The translations under genes were made by a program, and so were the position numbers. Below the pieces are notes generated by a model. It was given only the letters and a program-made list of their open reading frames with translations, was not told the origin of the DNA and searched no databases. Below are positions 53,735 to 61,132 of a stretch of 64,000 nucleotides of DNA, one piece after another. Source of the stretch: an uncultured Alistipes sp. GTDB taxonomy: Bacteria > Bacteroidota > Bacteroidia > Bacteroidales > Rikenellaceae. Each line of letters begins with the position of its first letter. Within the stretch, counting starts at the first letter, position 1. The stretch covers positions 62,001 to 126,000 of the forward strand of contig CANQGQ010000006.1 of the NCBI GenBank assembly GCA_947623305.1, written 5' to 3'.

Positions 53735-53742
53735 CAAAAGTA
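53735..53742 (-). promoter_or_regulatory. -7 element upstream of the hemerythrin/LuxR gene
   Basis: TACTTTTG on the minus strand, 44 bp before the start codon, with an ATTG about 20 bp further upstream as a weak -33. Confidence 0.5.
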
Positions 53743-53779
53743 GCTAAAAAGCCCCGAATCGCCAATACCTACATTCCGG

Positions 53780-53945
53780 TATTTTATTAACTGGTACGGA
53801 TCTCACCGTTTTCGGGTAAAAGGGGAACGGGCGGAGGCTTCGGCCCGCGCGGCCCATCGGGCCGCTGAATAACGGTCGGCAGCGACGATAACGGTCGAAA
53901 GAAAGATGACGGTCTACTGCATAGGGAACCCCGTTCAAACGGGGC
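53780..53945. repeat. Composite dispersed repeat between two regulator genes
   Basis: TTTTATTAACTGGTACGGATC (first 20 bases from 53781), then GGCTTCGGCCCGCGC with hairpin GCGGCCC/GGGCCGC (53849-53865). GGCAGCGACGATAACGGTCG..AAAGATGACGGTCTAC (53879-53918) follows, ending in GCATAGGGAAC with stem CCCCGTT/AACGGGG (53929-53944), which touches the stop of the response regulator at 53949. Confidence 0.8.
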
Positions 53946-53948
53946 AGG

Positions 53949-54584
53949 TTAGATTTCCACGATGTGGTTCCGGATGGCATAGACCACTAATGAGGCGGTG
54001 TTTTTGCAGCCGGTTTTTTCCAGGATGTTGGCGCGATGCTTATCGACGGTTCGTTTCGATATGAAGAGCTCGTCGGCAATTTCTTGATTGGACAGCCCCC
54101 TGCATACGGCGACCAGGATTTCGCGTTCGCGCGACGAAAGGGGTTCATCGGCGACCGCTTCGCGGGTGCGCATGCGCCCTGCCAGCGACGAGAGCAGTTG
54201 CGGACTGAAATAGGTGCCGCCTGCTGCGACCGTTTCGATCGCTTCGATCACATCGCCTATATCCGAATCTTTCAGCAGGAAACCTCGGGCTCCTGCTTCG
54301 ACCATCCGCGAGTAGTAGCTTTCATCGCCGTACATCGACAGCGTGATGATTTTCAGTTCTGGACGTTTCGCCAACGCTCGTTCGGTCGTCTGCGCTCCGT
54401 CGATCCCCGGCATGGCGAAATCCATGAATACCACATCGGCATCGAGCCTATCGAGCATCGCCAGAAATTCTTCTCCGCCGCCTGCCTCGCCCACCACACG
54501 ATATCCCGTGCAGTGTTCCAGCAGACCGCGTAGGCCATTGCGGAAAAGCGTGTGGTCATCGACCAGAGCGATGCGATATTCCAT
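53949..54584 (-). CDS. NarL/FixJ-type response regulator (orphan)
   Basis: 211 residues from MEYRIALVDDHTLFRNGLRGLL. The receiver has the acidic pair DD (9-10), phosphoacceptor Asp in VVFMDFAMPGIDG, and Lys in GFLLKDS. The C-terminal LuxR HTH reads LSSREREILVAVCRGLSNQEIADELFISKRTVDKHRANIL. No histidine kinase is adjacent; the upstream gene on the same strand is tdk, 198 bp away behind a tandem repeat. A -7 element TAAATTTG at 54622-54629 (minus) could give a 30-nt leader. Two LuxR-type regulators lie side by side here (this and the hemerythrin fusion), which may hint at a shared circuit. Confidence 0.92.
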   Translation of the reverse strand: MEYRIALVDDHTLFRNGLRGLLEHCTGYRVVGEAGGGEEFLAMLDRLDADVVFMDFAMPGIDGAQTTERALAKRPELKIITLSMYGDESYYSRMVEAGARGFLLKDSDIGDVIEAIETVAAGGTYFSPQLLSSLAGRMRTREAVADEPLSSREREILVAVCRGLSNQEIADELFISKRTVDKHRANILEKTGCKNTASLVVYAIRNHIVEI

Positions 54585-54703
54585 CAATCGTGCGGTTTTC
54601 GGTTGAGCATTATCGACGTTGCAAATTTACGGTTTTCATCTGTCGTTACATAGCGTATATATGCGTATTTTCGACCTTTGACAGAATGCTGCGTCCTGCT
54701 TTT

Positions 54704-54845
54704 TTCCTTCCTGCGGTTTCGACCCGTTACTTGTTCGTCTTTTGCGTCGTAGACGTTATTCCTTCCTGAGTTTTCGACCCGTTACTTGTCTGTTTTTTGC
54801 GTCGCGGGTATTATCCCTTCCCGAGTTTTCGACCCTTGACAGTTA
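54704..54845 (-). repeat. 55-bp tandem repeat copying the 3' end of tdk
   Basis: Units begin at 54704, 54759 and 54814 (TTCCTTCCTG, TTCCTTCCTG, TCCCTTCCCG). The third unit contains the final codons of tdk on the minus strand ([20 protein letters not shown]). The other two repeat that coding text beyond the stop, diverged. A still weaker trace (TTTTCGACCTTTGACAG) lies at 54668. Confidence 0.85.
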
Positions 54846-55393
54846 TTAAAACAGTGGCGACAGATCGGCTCGTAACTGTCTTGATCGCCCAGCAGGACCT
54901 GTTTATCGTCTGCCGTGAGGCGATGCGAATGGTGGGCCAGGTTACCGCAGCGGACACAGATAGCATGGACTTTCGTAACGTATTCGGCCGTCGCCATCAG
55001 GGCGGGCATCGGGCCGAAAGGTTTTCCGGTGTAGTCCATATCGAGCCCTGCGGCGATCACGCGGATTCCGCTGTCGGCCAACTGGCGACAGACGTCGACC
55101 AGGCTGTCATCGAAGAATTGCGCTTCGTCGATACCGACGACATCCACATCGGCGGAGAGCAGCAGGATATTCTGCGGCGAATCGACGGGCGTGGATCGGA
55201 ACGCGTTGGCGTCGTGCGATACGACATCTTCTTCCGAGTAGCGGACGTCGATGCGGGGTTTGAAGATTTCGACTTTCTGGTGGGCGAACTGGGCCCGTTT
55301 CAGACGACGGATGAGTTCTTCGGTTTTGCCCGAGAACATCGAACCGCAGATGACTTCGATCCACCCTTTCCGGCTGGCATTTTCCAAAAACAT
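54782..55393 (-). CDS. tdk: Thymidine kinase (type II)
   Basis: 203 residues. It phosphorylates thymidine to dTMP in the salvage pathway. The P-loop GSMFSGKT is at residues 17-24, followed by [20 protein letters not shown]; the Walker-B-like [12 protein letters not shown] and the lasso region [17 protein letters not shown] are present. Zinc cysteines appear as [11 protein letters not shown] and CRHCFNNC. The C-terminal 16 residues lie within a 55-bp tandem repeat that continues downstream of the stop. It starts 32 bp after the end of the AT-rich restriction-modification gene on the same strand, so its normal upstream promoter region has been separated from it. Confidence 0.95.
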   Translation of the reverse strand: MFLENASRKGWIEVICGSMFSGKTEELIRRLKRAQFAHQKVEIFKPRIDVRYSEEDVVSHDANAFRSTPVDSPQNILLLSADVDVVGIDEAQFFDDSLVDVCRQLADSGIRVIAAGLDMDYTGKPFGPMPALMATAEYVTKVHAICVRCGNLAHHSHRLTADDKQVLLGDQDSYEPICRHCFNNCQGSKTREGIIPATQKTDK

Positions 55394-55425
55394 TTTTTTG
55401 ACAAGGAATTATATCCTAAAAATAG

Positions 55426-57813
55426 TTATAAATTTGCTGAGTACGGTAAACTTTTTATATAATCTTCCATAAATTGCCAATCGGGGTTTCCCGAAGTGTC
55501 AATGGGAAGTTTTATTTTGTGTTTTAATAATGTTTTTTGCCGATATTGCCTACCGTAAGCATATTTATACATATCTTGGTTGATAATCGTAACAATAAAC
55601 ATCATTATGTATTTAGACATATTTGTCTTCGGCAATAAGACAAGTATGTTATCATCGCAGCAGAATTCATAACCTCTATACATGCAATACCCAAACATGT
55701 CGATGGTAATGCAATTCGAGAAAATTTCCATATCGTTATTGACGAATCGACTTACGCCTTGATTGTTTTTCCCTGCGGTAACGAGTGGCAAATCTCCCTC
55801 GATACTGTCCGCTTTTGTAAGCCGTTTACCCTTTGAAAAGTGAAATAAATCCGGAATTAAATTAAACCATTCCGATTTGATGGAGTTTATATCTATGGTT
55901 TTGTCGGATAAGGGAATATTGGTATATATCTTTTGAATAAAATAATCATTATTGCCAATTAAGTATGTAGAATAGGCACATAAATCCTTTATAAAATATA
56001 ATTTGTCGAGATCATTGTAATTTGTCTCCATGTATGCTTCCGCACACCATTCGTCTTTTGCTGTAACATGGTGCATAACACTTTTACCAGCTATTTCTTT
56101 ACGATTGCGATATAAATACAACCATTCGCCTTTTATCTTGCTCCATTTACCATAAACATCAATGCGGCCTAATTTCTTCCGCTTTTCGAATCCGTCATCT
56201 TTAAAATATCCAAAAAATGTTTCTTTGTCAGCAGGATGCGGTTTGTGAGCGGTGAAAACCATGATGCAAGTAACTACGCTTTTATCTGAATTGTAGAACA
56301 ATTCATCGGGCATTGAGAAAACAGCTTCGAGCGTATGATTCGCCAATAATTCTTTTTTTAATCCATATATTTTTTTCTTCTTTTCGCCCGCAATGGCGCA
56401 TTGCATAGGAACAATAGCAACACATGTTCCTCCTTCCACCAAGGCTTCCAAATTCCATTTTACGAACTCCAATTCTTCTATATCATTCTTTTTATCGGCT
56501 TTGTAAGGTGGATTTAAAAAACCGATTGTGGGTTTATATATTTTACCGGTTTGTTTATCTTTGATACCGGCTTTGATTTTTGCGATAATATTGGGATCCA
56601 ATCCATTATTGGGATAGATATTTGTTTTTCCATCGCCATGAATAGCCATATTGGATGCCGCCAGACAATACATTTTATCGACTAATTCAATACCTATGAG
56701 TTGATTGCGTTTGATGGATTTTTCAGCCGAACCATCCCCTTTTGCATCTTCCATCATTTTGCTCATTGCAGATATAAGAAAGCCGCAAGTGCCGGTACAA
56801 TTATCAAAAACAACGGAATCTTTGTTTACGCCGGCTATTTCTACAAAAAATTCCGTTATATGAGTAGGTGTTAGAACAACACCTAAATCATTGCTTGTAT
56901 TGGCATATCTGAGAAATGCAACGTATAACTGTCCTAATACATCGTAATATCGGTTGGTTTTCTTAAATTCATCGATATTGTTTTCCATATCAGCAATCAG
57001 ATCACGAAGGCTGTTTTGTTCATTTTCTTGGGCGAACATCCCTCTTATCGTTGCGTATTTGGAATCGAGAATGCTTATTTTTTCTATACCGACTTGTTCT
57101 TTCTTAAACCAATCCATCACATCATTGATCATACGATTCGCAAGGATGGCTTGATTATCTTCTGTTTTATAGTACGACTTGAAATGCGGCAAACGCAATG
57201 CAAGTAGAATGCAGCTTGCCAAAATACACCGATCGGCTTCATCGATTTTCATCGTATGCAACCGAGTATTCAATACGCGTGTATAGTCTAACAGTTTGTC
57301 ATAATCTTGACGTTTTTTTTCTTCGGACGTATTCAACCCATTATAGTAAGTGTCCGGATCCAATAATTGTCCTCCGAAATACGGGAAAGCTTTAGGCTCT
57401 TCCTTTAAATGTAGATAATGGGATATTTTTAAATCGTTTTTGTCTGTTCCGCTAACTGCTATTGCGATGACATTGAACGACTTGGAAAGATAGGAGGCGT
57501 ACAATAAAACCCCGTCGACTGCATATTTATCATAAAGTTTGCGACTTTCGCTTTCATGAAAACGTTTGTCAGCTTTATTTTCTATAATAATCAGAAAATT
57601 TTTGTCATTTTTATATTGAATGATAAAATCGGGATAGCCTTTACCTAACCCTTTTTTTGAAGCATTATGAAGAAGTTTATCGATTATGGGATTGGTAGAC
57701 GATTGTTGCTCGCATATTATACTGTCAGCGTATTGCAAGAAAAAGTCTCTGACAATATTGTCGGTAATAATTTCGGTCCTACCTTTCTGTATTTGTGTGT
57801 TTTTTGTTTTCAT
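55426..57813 (-). CDS. Single-chain restriction-modification enzyme (nuclease + N6-adenine methylase + specificity domain), AT-rich
   Basis: 795 residues. Residues ~40-90 carry a PD-(D/E)xK-type nuclease site: GYPDFIIQYKND (Asp62) and IIIENKADK (Glu78, Lys80). Residues ~285-560 are a gamma-class N6-adenine methylase: FDNCTGTCGF (337-345) and catalytic NPPY (434-437). From ~615 to the end is a type-I-S-like recognition domain (FHFSKGKRLTKADSIEGDLPLVTAGKNN; a final NPDWQFMEDYI typical of HsdS/BcgI subunits). This is type IIG/BcgI-like architecture, with cutting, modification and recognition in one chain. Base composition is far more AT-rich than both neighbours, with TTA, AAT and ATA codons, indicating transfer. 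It fits between tdk and murA with 32 and 28 bp to spare; no integrase or second R-M subunit is present. Confidence 0.88.
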   Translation of the reverse strand: MKTKNTQIQKGRTEIITDNIVRDFFLQYADSIICEQQSSTNPIIDKLLHNASKKGLGKGYPDFIIQYKNDKNFLIIIENKADKRFHESESRKLYDKYAVDGVLLYASYLSKSFNVIAIAVSGTDKNDLKISHYLHLKEEPKAFPYFGGQLLDPDTYYNGLNTSEEKKRQDYDKLLDYTRVLNTRLHTMKIDEADRCILASCILLALRLPHFKSYYKTEDNQAILANRMINDVMDWFKKEQVGIEKISILDSKYATIRGMFAQENEQNSLRDLIADMENNIDEFKKTNRYYDVLGQLYVAFLRYANTSNDLGVVLTPTHITEFFVEIAGVNKDSVVFDNCTGTCGFLISAMSKMMEDAKGDGSAEKSIKRNQLIGIELVDKMYCLAASNMAIHGDGKTNIYPNNGLDPNIIAKIKAGIKDKQTGKIYKPTIGFLNPPYKADKKNDIEELEFVKWNLEALVEGGTCVAIVPMQCAIAGEKKKKIYGLKKELLANHTLEAVFSMPDELFYNSDKSVVTCIMVFTAHKPHPADKETFFGYFKDDGFEKRKKLGRIDVYGKWSKIKGEWLYLYRNRKEIAGKSVMHHVTAKDEWCAEAYMETNYNDLDKLYFIKDLCAYSTYLIGNNDYFIQKIYTNIPLSDKTIDINSIKSEWFNLIPDLFHFSKGKRLTKADSIEGDLPLVTAGKNNQGVSRFVNNDMEIFSNCITIDMFGYCMYRGYEFCCDDNILVLLPKTNMSKYIMMFIVTIINQDMYKYAYGRQYRQKTLLKHKIKLPIDTSGNPDWQFMEDYIKSLPYSANL

Positions 57814-57841
57814 GATGTCAGATTCGAGATCATAATTCTGT

Positions 57842-59152
57842 TCAGTTATCCAACCGCACGATATGCGCTCCGAGACGGTTCAGCCGACCGTCGATGTCCT
57901 TGTATCCGCGGTCGATCTGGTCGATATTCTGAATCGTCGAAGTCCCTTCCGCCGACATTGCGGCAATCAGCAGCGCCACGCCCGCACGGATATCCGGCGA
58001 GGTCATGCGCGTGGCCCGCAGCCGATGTTCGTGATCGTGGCCGATGACCGTCGCGCGGTGGGGGTCGCACAGGATGATTTGCGCCCCCATGTCGATCAAC
58101 TTATCGACGAAGAACAGGCGGCTTTCGAACATCTTCTGATGGATGAGCACCGCGCCTTTCGCTTGCGTGGCGACCACTAAGAAGATCGAAAGCAGGTCGG
58201 GCGTCAGCCCGGGCCAGGGCGCATCGGCGATGGTCATGATCGACCCGTCGATGAAAGTTTCGATACGATAGTGATCCTGTTCCGGAACGTAGATGTCGTC
58301 GCCCCGTTGTTCGAACCGGATGCCCATGCGCGCGAATTGGGCCGGAATGATGCCCAGATTTTCGTAGGAGACGTTTCGGATCGTCAACTCCGAGCGGGTC
58401 ATGGCGGCCATGCCGATGAAACTGCCGACTTCGATCATATCGGGCAGCAGCGTATGTTCCGTGCTTCCGAGCGATTCGACGCCTTCGATGGTCAGCAGGT
58501 TCGAGGCGATGCCCGAGATGCGGGCGCCCATGCGGTTGAGCATCTTGCAAAGTTGTTGCAGATAGGGTTCGCAGGCGGCGTTGTAGATCGTCGTCGTGCC
58601 TTTGGTCAGGGCGGCGGCCATCACGATATTGGCCGTGCCGGTTACCGAGGCTTCGTCCAACAGCATGTAGGTGCCGTGCAGATCGTGGCCTTCGACCACG
58701 AAAAATTCGTCGGCGACATCGAAATCGAATCGGGCTCCCAATTTCTGGAATCCCAGGAAGTGGGTATCCAGTCTTCGCCGGCCGATTTTGTCGCCGCCCG
58801 GCTTGGGGATGTAACCCACGCCGAAACGGGCCAGCATCGGGCCGATGAGCATGACCGAGCCGCGCAGTTTGGTGCAACGTTGGCGATAGTCTTCGCTGCG
58901 CAGGTAGTCGAAGTCGATTTCACGGGCCCGGAACGTATAGGTATCTTCGGCGGGATGTTCCACTTCGACGCCCATGCGACGCAGCAGTTCGATGAGTTGC
59001 AGGACATCGAGAATCTGGGGCACGTTGTGTACGATGACCCGTTCGGGGGTCAGCAGGGTCGCACAAAGGATTTGCAGCGCCTCGTTTTTGGCGCCTTGCG
59101 GGGTGATCGTCCCGTGAAGTCGGTGGCCTCCTTCGACTTTGAATACTGCCAT
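57842..59152 (-). CDS. murA: UDP-N-acetylglucosamine 1-carboxyvinyltransferase, Cys-to-Asp variant
   Basis: 436 residues, standard length. It adds enolpyruvate from PEP to UDP-GlcNAc, the first committed step of peptidoglycan synthesis. The EPSP-synthase fold is clear: GAKNEALQILCATLL at the N-terminus, KLRGSVMLIGPMLARFGVGYIPKPGGDKIGRRRLDTH in the catalytic loop region. The loop reads GGD (Asp121) where E. coli has the catalytic Cys115 (GGC). This substitution is known to give intrinsic fosfomycin resistance in organisms that carry it. The gene is upstream of the AT-rich R-M gene on the same strand; a TAACTTTG (59200-59207, minus) may be its promoter. Confidence 0.95.
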   Translation of the reverse strand: MAVFKVEGGHRLHGTITPQGAKNEALQILCATLLTPERVIVHNVPQILDVLQLIELLRRMGVEVEHPAEDTYTFRAREIDFDYLRSEDYRQRCTKLRGSVMLIGPMLARFGVGYIPKPGGDKIGRRRLDTHFLGFQKLGARFDFDVADEFFVVEGHDLHGTYMLLDEASVTGTANIVMAAALTKGTTTIYNAACEPYLQQLCKMLNRMGARISGIASNLLTIEGVESLGSTEHTLLPDMIEVGSFIGMAAMTRSELTIRNVSYENLGIIPAQFARMGIRFEQRGDDIYVPEQDHYRIETFIDGSIMTIADAPWPGLTPDLLSIFLVVATQAKGAVLIHQKMFESRLFFVDKLIDMGAQIILCDPHRATVIGHDHEHRLRATRMTSPDIRAGVALLIAAMSAEGTSTIQNIDQIDRGYKDIDGRLNRLGAHIVRLDN

Positions 59153-59258
59153 AACGCTGTTCGAATGCTTTTCGGAACCGTTCGGTTCGGTCTTGTTGAC
59201 AAAGTTAACAACATTTCGTGCTTTTTTCCGCTTTCGGGGAATTTTTTCGCGAAAAATT

Positions 59259-59288
59259 TTTGCGGTTGATTTTTTTATTGTACTTTTG
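59259..59288 (+). promoter_or_regulatory. Promoter of rpmH
   Basis: TTTG (59259-59262), 18 bp, TACTTTTG (59281-59288). The leader is ~105 nt. Confidence 0.7.
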
Positions 59289-59401
59289 CAATCCGGTGAT
59301 TTGGCGGTTGGGCCAGCATGATTTTACAGCGCAGTGCGTTCGGTAAATTCGCGGTTCTCCGTCCGAAAAGAGTGGAAAAACAATAAAAACAGAGGATAGC
59401 T

Positions 59402-59569
59402 ATGGCAATGAAGAGAACCTACCAGCCGTCGCGTCGGAAACGGATCAACAAACACGGATTCCGTCAGCGCATGGCTACGGCCGAGGGTCGTAAGGTATTG
59501 GCGGCACGTCGTGCCAAAGGTCGTAAGAAGTTGACCGTATCGGACGAATCGACGTTCAAGTACGCATAA
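59402..59569 (+). CDS. rpmH: 50S ribosomal protein L34
   Basis: 55 residues, [17 protein letters not shown] at the start. The L34 hallmark [13 protein letters not shown] and [19 protein letters not shown] is unmistakable, and the protein is strongly basic. AGAGG 7 bp before ATG 59402 favours that start; the ATG at 59408 would give the usual MKRTYQPS form with 53 residues. It is a short gene with its own promoter, ended by a hairpin at 59594-59619. A GNAT gene follows on the same strand. Confidence 0.96.
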   Translation: MAMKRTYQPSRRKRINKHGFRQRMATAEGRKVLAARRAKGRKKLTVSDESTFKYA

Positions 59570-59593
59570 ATTTCGCACGACACATGAAGGATG

Positions 59594-59625
59594 AAAGCCG
59601 ACCCAGCAAGGTCGGCTTTTCTTTT
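59594..59625 (+). terminator. Intrinsic terminator after rpmH
   Basis: 10-bp stem AAAGCCGACC/GGTCGGCTTT with loop CAGCAA, then TCTTTTT. It ends 12 bp before the GNAT start codon. Confidence 0.88.
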
Positions 59626-59636
59626 TAGAAGGTAAT

Positions 59637-60185
59637 ATGAACGATGACTTGATTTCCGATCGCTTGTTTTTGCGGCCTTGGCGCATCGACGACGCCGAAA
59701 CGTTGTATGAATTGGCGCGGGATGAACGGGTTGGGCCGGCTGCCGGTTGGCTACCTCATCGGTCGCCGGAGGAGAGTGCCGAGGTAATCCGTTCGGTGTT
59801 CAGCGCACCGGAGACTTATGCCGTGGTGTTGCGCGATACGGAACGCATCATCGGGTGTATCGGATTGATGGGGGCCGATGCGAGCAACTTTGCCATTTCT
59901 TCCAGCGAAGCGGAGGTCGGATATTGGCTCGGGGTGCCTTATTGGGGTCAAGGGTTGATGCCCGAGGCCTTGCGGTTGTTGATGCGTCGGGCTTTCGAGA
60001 CGTTGGGATATTCCGCCTTGTGGTGCGGTTGGTTCGACGGCAACACCCGATCGGAACGAGTGCAGAAGAAGTGCGGATTCCGTTATCTCCGTACCGAGCG
60101 CGACCGGATATGGCCGCTTACGGGTGTAGTTCGGACGCAGCACATCAGTCGCATCACGCGCTCAGAATTTTTATTAGCGCGATAG
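59637..60185 (+). CDS. GNAT family N-acetyltransferase (RimJ/RimL type)
   Basis: 182 residues. It begins with the RimJ/L pattern LISDRLFLRPWRIDDAETLYELARDE. The acetyl-CoA loop region reads EVGYWLGVPYWGQGLMPEALRLLMRRAFE, and WFDGNTRSERVQKKCGFRYLR is the N-S-x-(R)-x-x-E/K-K-x-G-F motif of the family. Targets could be a ribosomal protein N-terminus or a small molecule. It lies just behind the rpmH terminator; the C-terminus ends at the start of a repeat cluster and includes TTTTTATTAGCGCG, so the repeat overlaps the last codons. Confidence 0.88.
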   Translation: MNDDLISDRLFLRPWRIDDAETLYELARDERVGPAAGWLPHRSPEESAEVIRSVFSAPETYAVVLRDTERIIGCIGLMGADASNFAISSSEAEVGYWLGVPYWGQGLMPEALRLLMRRAFETLGYSALWCGWFDGNTRSERVQKKCGFRYLRTERDRIWPLTGVVRTQHISRITRSEFLLAR

Positions 60186-60577
60186 ACGCTCGTTCTGCTT
60201 TTCAACGCTTTCTCCGCTGCCCACCGTTTTGTAAAGGGTTGGTTGCGACCACAACGTTTATAAACCGATTAACGGTTTATCGCATAGGGAACACCTTCTA
60301 ATAAAAGGCGCGGGGCGAAGACTGCGGAGGACGCCAGCGGCGGGCCTCCGCGGGCGGAGTCTTCGGCCCGCGCGGCTCGGAGAGCCGCTTTTTCATTTTC
60401 TGGTACGGATCACAACGTTATCAAAAAACAGCGGGTAGCAAAGATGACTTTGCCAAGCACAGTAGCGCGCTACTGCATAAGGAACCCCGTTCAAACGGGA
60501 CGCATAGGGAACTGCTTTCAAAAGCAGCGGTGGGCAGCGAAGATAACGGTCGAAAGCAAGATGACGATCTACCGCAT
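60168..60577. repeat. Dense cluster of dispersed hairpin repeats (three GCATARGGAAC units)
   Basis: Starts TTTTTATTAGCGCGATAGACG. It carries units at 60282 (degenerate stem ACACCTTCTA..AAAGGCG), 60475 (CCCCGTT/AACGGGA) and 60502 (CTGCTTT/AAAGCAG). Between the first two lie GACTGCGGAGG...CCTCCGC and hairpin GCGGCTC/GAGCCGC, then TGGTACGGATC (60401). After the third unit comes GGCAGCGAAGATAACGGTCG (60533-60552) and on to 60577. There is no gene. Confidence 0.85.
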
Positions 60578-61120
60578 TAATAATAGTTCGCCACGTTCGA
60601 CCTTTCCGTGGAGGGCGGAGAGTTCGGCGATTACGGGCGAGATGAATTCGAGCGTGTCCGTTACGGCCGATTTTCCGCCTTCGCCCTTGATGCGATAGAG
60701 CATCGCCGCATAGAGGGCTCGGAAACAGAGTTCCGTATCGTTCATGCCCGGATTGCCGATGATCGCTCGTAAACGCGGCAGCTCCGGTTCCAGTTTCGCA
60801 TAGGTGGCGCGATAGTGGGCGCCGGACGGATCGCGCAGCAGTTGCAAATGGAGATCATGCAGATCAGTTATCAGGTGCAGCGTGTGTTCCAGATGGCCTT
60901 TTTCCTCTTTGCCCTCCTGGCGCAGCAGGTTAGCCAGATCCATGTACCACATCAAAAAGACCGATTTCCGTTCTTCCGACAAATCCTTGCGCGGGGCCAC
61001 CAACTGTGAATAAATAGCCTCCGGACTGAATTGCAAGGCTCGGAGCAGGTCTTCCAACTGCCAGAGATAGAGAATGTATTCGGCGATGTTCTCGCGCCGT
61101 TTGGCTTGTGCGATGTCCAT
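60569..61120 (-). CDS. DUF4924-family protein
   Basis: 183 residues, cytosolic, helical. The start MDIAQAKRRENIAEYILYLWQLEDLLRALQF is the recognisable opening of DUF4924, a Bacteroidales protein family of unknown function. The rest is alpha-helical with conserved-looking FLMWYMDLANLLRQEGKEEKGHLEHT and ELCFRALYAAMLYRIKG. Its last codons overlap the repeat cluster at the 3' side. It lies 12 bp after the TonB-C gene on the same strand, and that gene follows a phosphate transporter, so all three may be co-transcribed. Confidence 0.8.
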   Translation of the reverse strand: MDIAQAKRRENIAEYILYLWQLEDLLRALQFSPEAIYSQLVAPRKDLSEERKSVFLMWYMDLANLLRQEGKEEKGHLEHTLHLITDLHDLHLQLLRDPSGAHYRATYAKLEPELPRLRAIIGNPGMNDTELCFRALYAAMLYRIKGEGGKSAVTDTLEFISPVIAELSALHGKVERGELLLMR

Positions 61121-61132
61121 GTTTCGAGATGA

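Noticed and set aside
54782..55393. tdk as part of the defence island
   Set aside because: It is an ordinary core thymidine kinase with normal base composition; only the gene upstream is foreign.
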